NCBI GenBank assembly: GCA_030549205.1
Contig: JAUKTV010000003.1
Span: 1,736,001-1,800,000, forward strand
Direction of reading: 5' to 3'
DNA length: 64,000 nt
Source of the DNA: Apiosordaria backusii
Taxonomy: Eukaryota; Ascomycota; Sordariomycetes; Sordariales; Lasiosphaeriaceae
In this document: one piece after another, positions 56,946 through 64,000 of the stretch
Numbering within the stretch: position 1 is the first letter of the stretch
Layout: the number at the start of each line of letters is the position of its first letter
Program-made: the position numbers and the translations under genes
The notes under the pieces: model-generated
What the model saw: the letters and a program-made list of their open reading frames with translations, nothing else
Databases searched by the model: none
What the model was told of the DNA's origin: nothing

Positions 56946-57406
56946 GTAATCATTCTCTCTGCACGGACACAGATCATCGAACACGCAATCTTTGCCGCGG
57001 ATAATAACCACAAGGAAGATCACGAGCGTTTCCTCTTCCTCATGGGGTTGGCTACGGCACATGAGCTGGTCCACACCTTTGTCGGTTTCTTAACCGGCAA
57101 CTCGGTCACAAACACACCAGACCCCCTCGTGTCCAGTTTCCTGTCGTTAATAGCACCATTACGCCGACAAGCGGCGCTGAAGCAGGGGCATACTGGGAGG
57201 GCCAGATGTTGGGATTCCACGTTCAAGCGTGGGAGAATCCAGGCAGTCGTCTTGGTGATCGCCAGGCCGGTGACATGCTTGCATTCGACCAAGCTAAAAG
57301 GCATTATGCGCTGAGCCAGGGGTGGATACGGTCTTGGACCATGCTTGGTACCTTCGCCCGTGATTCTTACCCATACAGCTATCTACCTACGACACCATTG
57401 CCTTGA
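56946..57406 (+). pseudogene. Truncated zincin-like (HExxH) gene with frameshift
   Basis: After a GTTAG acceptor-like site the frame reads 'NNHKEDHERFLFLMGLATA', the zinc-binding motif HELVH (about 57059) and 'TFVGFLTGNSVTNTPDP'. It then goes out of frame at the C run 57122-57126. One extra base there joins it to 'STITPTSGAEAGAYWEGQML' and on to 'LGDRQAGDMLAFDQAKRHYA' and a stop at 57404-57406. A fungal secreted-type metalloprotease-like family has HExxH followed by a similar 'G-Y-WE' block. No start, leader or upstream exon is present because the neighbour gene on the other strand begins at 56826. I read it as a 5'-truncated pseudogene, or a gene with a base error and hidden first exon. Confidence 0.5.
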
Positions 57407-58375
57407 ACCGAGCCCATCAATTGCTGACATGAGTTGTACAGACTTTTCAGTCCAGCCTCAGCATAGCTCAGCCCCTGTCTTGATGCGGGGGCGCAAGACC
57501 ATGCAAGACACGCAAAGGAGAAAAGACTTATTGGATCGCAATGACATTCCCGAGTCCATGGATAAAACTGATTTTTTCCGGCGCATCAATAACTTCCCTT
57601 CTCACGTACTTCCTGTATCCGTCGTCCGCGATATCATGTCCATGGCTTCTCACCCAAGTCGAATTCGCGCTTGAGGAAGTTCCGTCTTGGTGAGCCACCA
57701 ATATCAGGTAGAATATACCAGGAACGCATAATATAATGCTTTTTTTTCCTTGTCTTTCTGGACCCTGAATCCAGTACGTACGTACATGCTGAAGAATAGG
57801 GTCATAGCCCCATGGCAGCAGTGTCTCGGTCCCTTGATCTCAGGGGTATTCAGCGGTATCGAGAGGTGACGGAGCTCATACTCAGCCATCATCCCATCTG
57901 TGTCAAGTACTCCTAGCCAGTCAATCGAGCCTCATAACCACATCTTCCAGCAGTAAACATACATTATTGACCCAAAAGCAACCACGCAGACACACTCCGC
58001 CAGGATAACCGGGCAATCCGCAAGCACATAGCTACCCACACCCACCGCAAAACGCACGTGACGAGAAAGAACCTAGGTACACATCCTTGCTACCGCTAAA
58101 TTTCCAACCAACCCATTCTTATCCTCACATGATCCGCCTACGGCGCCGTTCAGGGTCTTTCACTGTCATAGATTGATACTCTACACGGTAGCTATCTGGA
58201 TCTATTCAAAATCTTCCGCATAGCTATGACACATACAAACTTCCAACTGCCTGCCTGCCTACCACATGCCTTCCATTCTCCCTCCCAGCCAAAAGCCTGA
58301 AATGACACCTCCCAGAAACAACCACACCGGCAAAGAAGGGTACCAGCCATTACAGAGAGCCCAGCGAGATGGCAA
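57407..58375. other. Intergenic
   Basis: A plus-strand frame at 57429-57674 starting MSCTDFSVQPQHSS is possible as a small protein but has no motif. Otherwise nothing supported. Confidence 0.35.
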
Positions 58376-60363
58376 CTAAGCACCCCCCTCAATCTCACCC
58401 CGTAAATCATCTCCCTTTCCAGCAGCAACAACACCATCCGTGTCAAACCTCGCCTCATCCATGTTCCTCACAAACGTCACAAACCACCTCACAGTGTGAA
58501 GATGATCCACAACGCTCACCCTCTCGTTAACAGTGTGGATGTTGCCAAAGCCGACGTTGTCATCGGCGTCGTAACCGGGCGCAAACCGGAAGATGTGCCT
58601 CGTCAAGTCCCAGTAGAAGCGCGTGTCGGTGTTGCCTGTCATGATACCTGGTGTGACGATGACGTTCTTCCCATAGACTGCCCTGACGGTGCCGGCTAGG
58701 GTTTTGAAGGGGCTATTAGTGGAGCCGTCGGCGGGGGTGATGGGTGCTGGCTCTAGCTTGTTGACTGTTGAGGACAGATGGATCGAGTTGGGCTCTTCTT
58801 GGGCGTCGTCGAAGGCGTGGAGGGTGAGGTTGTATTTCTTTGCGATCTCTTCGCCGATAGAGGTGAGGCGATCGATGACAACTTTGGTGGTTTCGCCGAT
58901 GTTGATGCGGTGGTTGACTGTCACAGTGGCGCGCTCGGGAAGGGCGTTGCTCTTGACACCGCCGGAGATGACGTCCACGGCCTGAGAGGTTTGCATGAGG
59001 TACTTGATCGCCGGGCCTGCCTTGGCGGCTTCGAGGGCGAGACGATCGGGCTTGTTGCGGCTGTGGCACATGCTGAATAGGCTGGACTTGCTCTGGCCCA
59101 AGAGCTTCCTGAGCTTGTTCGGGAAGCTTTCTGCGTATCCGGCACCGCATTGAAGCTGGGTGTAATAGGGGTTCTCCTCTACCAGACGTGTGGGATACTG
59201 CTCTGATTCAATCTTAGTGATGAGCTCGCTGAGAACGCCGATGCTGGTGTGGTCGGACGGGATGGAGGAATGGCCGCCTGGCATTCGGACCGTGATTTTA
59301 GCATCAATGTATCCCTTCTCGGCTGTCCCGGGCTTTGCAAAGACGGTTCCCCAGACCTCCTCAAAGCCGGCACCTTCATCGACGATAACAGCGACACCAT
59401 CCTTGCCGTATCGGCCTTGAATAAACGCAGACAGCTTGGTCGCACCTCGCCTTCCAGAAACCTCTTCGTCGAAGCCAAATGAGAGGAGAATAGTTCGCTT
59501 TGGTTGGAAATTGGCTTCCAGAAGCAACTGCAGGGTCTCTAGCAACGCGATGAGAGTGTTCTTGCAGTCAGCTGCCCCACGGCCCCAGACGTATCTGCCA
59601 TCATAGGCGCCGCTCCTGTGGAATGTTATTAGTGGAACTCAAACTCTAGTATTAGGCGAACATACCAAGGCGGGTGTGTCCACGAGCCAATTGTCTCTGC
59701 GGGAACAGGCACAGTGTCCTGGTGGGCCATCAACAGCGTCGGTTGGAGGCTCTCGTCACTGCCCTTCCATGTGTACAGCAGACCATGGGTATTGACCTTT
59801 TCGACAAGGAGTTTCTTGTGGATCAACGGGAAGGTTTTCTCGAGGTATTCGTGAAACGTGAAGAACACCTCCCATCTTGGGTCTTTGCCAACCTCACCCA
59901 AATCATCAAATGACTCTGTCTTGACCTGGACGGCGCCAGAAAGTCGTCCAACGCTGGCATTCCGGAACGCGTCGCCTTCGATGATGTCGACGAGCTTGTC
60001 GAGTTCCTCGTTCTTGCTAGGGAAGATGGGGTCTGGTTGGGCGCAGTGGCGCTTGAAATCTGGTTCACTCAAGGGCGCGAGAGACGACAGCGGTCCGTCT
60101 TGGAGAATTGGAATCCCGTGGTATAAGATCATTAACCCGAACAGGACCATAACAACCCTGGCGATGTTATTCATCCTGTTTGTGCGGACGCCTGCTGAAG
60201 GGCCAGGCTCATTTCCTCTGCCAGGCATGATGCCACGCGTCTTGGGAGATGCTATCTCCATTTTTTGGTGCTCTGGCATTGTTGGTTGGATGATGAAGTG
60301 TACAAAGTGGGATGAATGAGCGGTCGATGATGTGGGGGCAAGATGACGCTTGACACCAGACAT
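58376..60363 (-). CDS. M20 family peptidase, carboxypeptidase S-like
   Basis: Exons 59666-60363 and 58376-59615; the intron (GTATGT...CACAG) restores 'HPPW|SGAYDGRYVWGRGAAD'. 645 residues from the first Met; Met29 is an alternative start. One N-terminal transmembrane segment ('IARVVMVLFGLMILYHGIPI', residues 67-86) gives a type II topology as in yeast vacuolar CPS1. The metal centre is readable: 'LLMAHQDTVPV' (His214), 'WGRGAADCK' (bridging Asp), 'GFDEEVSG' (Glu pair), 'AVIVDEGAG' and the late His in 'FGNIHTVNERV'. 'GGHSSIPSDHTSIG' belongs to the dimerisation domain. Expected role: zinc carboxypeptidase releasing C-terminal amino acids from peptides in the vacuole. All expected ligands appear present. 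Confidence 0.92.
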
Positions 60364-61184
60364 TGCGGGGCCCCCTGAATCGCCGCTGGGCGGGGATAAA
60401 CGATCAACAGCCGAAACTTAAGGTTAGGTGAGCGAAACCACCCGCTGTCCAATCAGATTGAGAATTCCTGCTATTAGTGGAGGTCAAACAGCAACGATAC
60501 CGACCCAAAGAGGAACAGCTTTTTCGAGGTATATGTATATTAGATGTTTGTCTGGTCCTGCACAGATTCTCACGTAGTGGGTTTCCGCACGACAAGATCG
60601 GCAATACTCAACAGTTCCTAGTTCATGGTCATAGAAACTCTAATCTCTCAACGTAGAGCCTGAGCACCCTCAGCTGTTTGAAAAAAGACGACAGTTCGGA
60701 AGCTTTGCGATGATGTCATGCCGCAAGATCCGAAAAGCAAACAAGTTCATGATATGCCATGAAATGAGTAGGTATATTTGACGCTCAGGAAGTTTCCACA
60801 CTCTGAGTGCGATATCTTGAGAAGTCCGAAAAGCCCCATCAACGGCAGATGCTTGGTTGAAGGAGGCGGATTTCGATGCTGAACATTCATTCGCGCGACA
60901 AGTGATGCCAATGAAGAGTGACTGATATAAGTGAACCCACAGGCTCGCAGCCGTATGCTGACCAGGCCTGCCGAGCAACACTGATGTAGGCAAAGAATGG
61001 ATTTCAAATGCTATCTCTAAGACTCGACGCAGGACCTTGTGGCCCTGGGCCCGCCTAACATGGGCTCGCCGAACAAAGGGCACCCGCCTAGGGTAGACAG
61101 GCCGGACCTACTGACGAGTACCTTCCTTCTTTGTAAAGCCCTAAGTGAACGAGGCATTGAGGCACCGATCACAGTACCTAGGGC
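60364..61184. other. Intergenic
   Basis: No gene supported; minus-strand frames at 60670-61083 lack motifs. Confidence 0.4.
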
Positions 61185-61663
61185 TTGGCTTCCCACAAAA
61201 TTCCAAACGCTGCCCTGCCCCTCATCTCTTTTTCTCCATCACATACTTACCACTTCTGCCTTTCTTTTTTTCAAACACCACCACCAACAGCAACAGCAAC
61301 AGCAACAGCGATAACAACAACACACTCCATCAGTCTCCATCCCGCTGTGACCAGGGCTCCAAGCCTTCTCCGCATTGCCCGCCCGGTCATCAGGCTAGAT
61401 TCACCGGCTCACTGGTACATCCACCTAATGCTCGAGCTCAACCTTGCCTCTTCACAGAGAAACAAGGCTGAAGGTATGTTTTGCTTCAATGTCTATCAAG
61501 AAACACATATTCCTGCCCCAAAAGACCAATGCACTAACATTTTATTTTTGCAGATCTCCAGAAGTACTACGGCGGTCCTACCACGGTCGGGCGGCAGGTT
61601 CTCAATCCCTCGTCTGGACTCGGGTTCACGGTCGTGTTGTTCGCTACCAGCCACGACGCATGA
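61185..61663 (+). CDS. Fragment or small gene with mitochondrial-type leader
   Basis: A convincing intron (61474-61553; GTATGT donor, CACTAAC branch, TTTTTGCAG acceptor) joins 'LELNLASSQRNKAE|DLQKYYGG' and the frame ends at 61661-61663 after 'SGLGFTVVLFATSHDA'. Upstream 'PAVTRAPSLLRIARPVIRLD' looks like a mitochondrial leader, preceded by an (CAA/CAG)n leader at 61285-61318. No ATG occurs at the expected place (ATC stands there); the open frame extends to a Met at 61185 through the repeat, or translation could begin at Met in 'MLELNL'. Family not recognised. It may be a gene that lost its start, in keeping with the fragmentary DNA that follows. Confidence 0.4.
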
Positions 61664-61716
61664 CAGATTGTGTCTTGTGGCTCTGCCATTTCGAGCAAGA
61701 CCAAGTCTCCCAGAGC

Positions 61717-61730
61717 ACCTACCCGGCACC
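61717..61730 (-). repeat. Dispersed 14-bp motif, inverted copy
   Basis: ACCTACCCGGCACC, exact inverse of the 14-mer at 5.4 and 21.3 kb. Together with the copy at 62323-62336 it brackets the methyltransferase/RCD1-like fragments. Confidence 0.75.
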
Positions 61731-61767
61731 TGCCCCCCCGGGTCAAAGAACAAAGATACCACCATCT

Positions 61768-62260
61768 TGACCGACCATGCTCCGCTGACCCAAGTGAGAG
61801 ACATGTTTCATGACATGGTCTCTCGTGTTGCGCCTCCTCTCCTAACCGAGAGCGCCATCACTTTGAGGGTCGCCACTGTCTGCTCCGGCACGGATGCTCC
61901 CATCATTGCCCTCGACGTTCGACAAAACGCAGTTGGAGATGTTCTCAGGTCTTTCTCCGGCTCAAGAATGGGGAGCATTTCGACTTTCCGAGCTGGACAA
62001 GTTCGTTCCTGTGGAGTGCCTGAAAACCTGGCAATGTAACAGCCCCAAGCAGGTGATATAGCGGCCCTGTTGGAATTGAGCAAGAACCGGGAGCAAGTGC
62101 CAGAGCTGGCACTTATCTTGTGGCACTCATTCGGTAAGACTACCCACTTCCATGTTTCTCTAGTTCTCTAGTAGGTTGTGCTGCTTCCGGAATTGGCGCG
62201 CTAACAAGTTATCTCCAGGTGTGGCGAAACTGCTATGTTTAGAGGGCGAAAACATGTTAG
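61768..62260 (+). pseudogene. Fused fragments: DNA-methyltransferase-like and CNOT9/RCD1-like
   Basis: One frame reads 'LTQVRDMFHDMVSRV' and 'ITLRVATVCSGTDAPIIALD', the start and SAM-binding motif style of fungal C5-methyltransferase-like proteins. It then shifts frame: 'LKNGEHFDF' and 'SELDKFVPVE' lie in other frames. A TAA stands at 62037-62039. Still in the first frame, 'ALLELSKNREQVPELALILW' plus HSFG (62064-62135) is nearly identical to the most conserved block of CNOT9/RCD1, a CCR4-NOT subunit. That block ends at a GTAAG donor; after a possible acceptor at 62218-62219 the text 'VAKLLCLE' only vaguely follows RCD1. Neither protein is complete, so I call a mosaic pseudogene. Confidence 0.6.
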
Positions 62261-64000
62261 TTAAATGGTTTATCAACTCGTTTTCAGAGAGGGTGGTTGG
62301 AAAGGAGTCGGGTTTCCAGGGCACCTACCCGGCACCCAGGTCTGGAAGGGCAGTATCAAGTGTATAGAGTACATGTAAATACTTATCAAGTCGATTTCTC
62401 TTGATACTCTGAGGATCTTGCATTTCTTCTGTGATCACCGTGAGGCAACTCGACTTCCTCAGTGTTTGGCTCATGCGAAACGGTACTAAAGGTTGAAGTC
62501 CACCCAATTCCGGCGTGCTTCGGTGTCACAGTCGCTCTTCAAAGACATCGTCATAAATAATGCAACAGAACTGGCAGATGGTGGGAATTCTTCACTCATG
62601 CTCACGTTCAATTTCCTCTCTAGAGGATCGAATGACCACTTTTAGGCCTTATGGTGTTTTTCAATGCAAAGAATATTCTTCACCATAAGATCTATCGTCC
62701 GTCCGATCCCGAAACTGTGTTACTCAATGACGCTGACGTAGCGGACTCTGCATCACACAATCACCAAAGAGCTCAACACCTCGGCTCGCTGCCCCTCGGC
62801 AATGAGATAGCTCCTGGCAGACCAGCCATGGGAATTTCAGTCCGACAGGAAGGCCTTAGCTCTGCCAGAGGCACAGCTGGACACCTGCCGGCAACAATGA
62901 GCTCCTTCTTCTACTGACTGTCACCCCACACGATGAACGAGGTGTAGCCGATGAATCGTATGATTCTGCTCAACTGCCGCGTACCTTCTCCGTCGCCTTG
63001 CCACGGCCGCACGCTTTCCTGGCTGTTCAAAATTGCCTCACTCTCTTTCGGTCAGCAGGGCGAGTGATGACGCGCCTACAAGGGCCTCCGCCCCCGCCTG
63101 AAGAGGTGTGGGCCCTGTGATCTCGGTCCCGTCGCCTTTGCTCTGGGTTCCTATCCCTGGAAGTACTCGCTGGCTGGAGACCTGGCTACCTTAGGCAGGT
63201 ACCTAAGAGCATGGCGGGCTTTCTTCTTCTGCAAGGGCACTCGAACGTCGATCCTGTGAATGCCAATGGTTAAGGCCTTATCGATGTTGGGCACCTTCCG
63301 GATTACGAAGGATGTGAATGGTTTTGGCGTACGTCAAGACCACCTCTCAGCTGACGGATGCTGGTAGTGCTCGACCACTTCTCCACTTATTACCTGGTTA
63401 AGGGCTGAAGCACCTTCGAAGGTAGCTGGTCTCCCGGCCGAGATCTCAGCCATCACGTACCGCGGGGTGAACTCCTGTCCGATCGTGATAGGTAGAGGCT
63501 GGTTGGGCCTGTTCCGAATCTCCTCCAACATGAATGGAGGGTGGTACGAATCACGATTCGCCTGTTACTGTCTGGGTTTGCTTGTACCTCATCTGCTGTC
63601 TTCCTAGGCATTGCTTAGGGTACATGTAGTCATAGCCACTGTTCCATCGATCAGTTCCACCCATTGAACTTGCTCTGAGATCAAGACAGAAGCGAAGACA
63701 AGCAAGCCGCTGCTACCTAAGATTGGTTAGCTGGGTCATAGTTCTTGAATGATATGCTCAGTGTGATGATTCAACCTCTCAGGCCCAGCAGGAGCTGACC
63801 CACCCAGGGTATGAGCTGTGACGGCCCCAGGTTTGCTCATGCCTTGACGTACCTTCCCCGTCTCCCCCGTCCTTGCCCACACAAAACCTGTTGGGAAATT
63901 TGCTAGCCCTTTAGATTCCCCTCCGTCTCTGCTTCCATTACCACTACGAGTTCTACTATTTGTCCAGGATTCTCTTGTTCTTCTCATCTTCCACTTCAAA
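62261..64000. other. Window end, no firm gene
   Basis: Inverted 14-bp motif at 62323-62336. Minus-strand pieces at 63334-63531 ('RNRPNQPLPITIGQEFTPRY', 'VMAEISAGRPATFEGASALN') and 63860-63999 ('GLANFPTGFVWARTGETG' before a GTACGT) might be exons of a gene entering from beyond the right edge; this is not firm. Confidence 0.35.

Overview
The window looks like nuclear DNA of a filamentous ascomycete, most likely a sordariomycete. Genes carry short introns (about 55-85 bases) with GTAAGT/GTGAGT donors and CTAAC-type branch sites. Products are typical of Pezizomycotina: a DUF8021-like secreted protein, a GH76 cell-wall mannanase, a CPS1-like M20 peptidase, F-box-like proteins and a fungal integral-membrane family. 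Intergenic spaces are long and rich in ACCTAGGT/AGGTACCT palindromes. Coding density is low, and many spurious reading frames occupy the GC-balanced spacers.

Layout. 0.4-1.3 kb: secreted DUF8021-like gene. 1.5-3.3 kb: a degraded minus-strand gene crossed by an 18-bp minisatellite. 6.9-9.0 kb: a frameshifted 2EXR-like gene and a protein built on 7-residue repeats. 10.1-14.6 kb: a decayed membrane-protein gene, then an intact GH31 glycosidase. 15.2-19.7 kb: a small ankyrin-like protein, a homologue of plant cycloeucalenol cycloisomerase, an HSL-type alpha/beta hydrolase and a small mitochondrial-type protein. 19.7-41.5 kb is gene-poor. It holds a 2.1-kb AT-rich element with 12-bp terminal inverted repeats and an 8-bp target duplication (hAT-like), a 608-bp miniature element of the same type, a 38-bp inverted repeat, a tandem array of GC-rich hairpins and a tRNA-T-arm-like repeat. 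41.6-45.7 kb: two tandem F-box-like, cysteine-rich paralogues. 46.8-53.3 kb: two single-pass membrane proteins, a hypothetical gene and a GH76 enzyme, together suggesting a cell-surface neighbourhood. 55.4-60.4 kb: a conserved hypothetical protein, a truncated zincin-like pseudogene and an M20 peptidase. 61.2-62.3 kb: a mosaic of gene fragments (mitochondrial-type leader, DNA-methyltransferase-like motif, CNOT9/RCD1-like block).

There is no operon-like or biosynthetic cluster logic. The strongest themes are (i) mobile and repeat biology, with two clean hAT-like insertions, RIP-style C-to-T decay and one 21-bp minisatellite that occurs both inside a coding sequence and 8 kb away in a spacer, and (ii) an enzyme family (CPI-like) that does not fit the lanosterol-based sterol pathway of fungi. 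All gene names rest on reading motifs by eye; no database search was possible.
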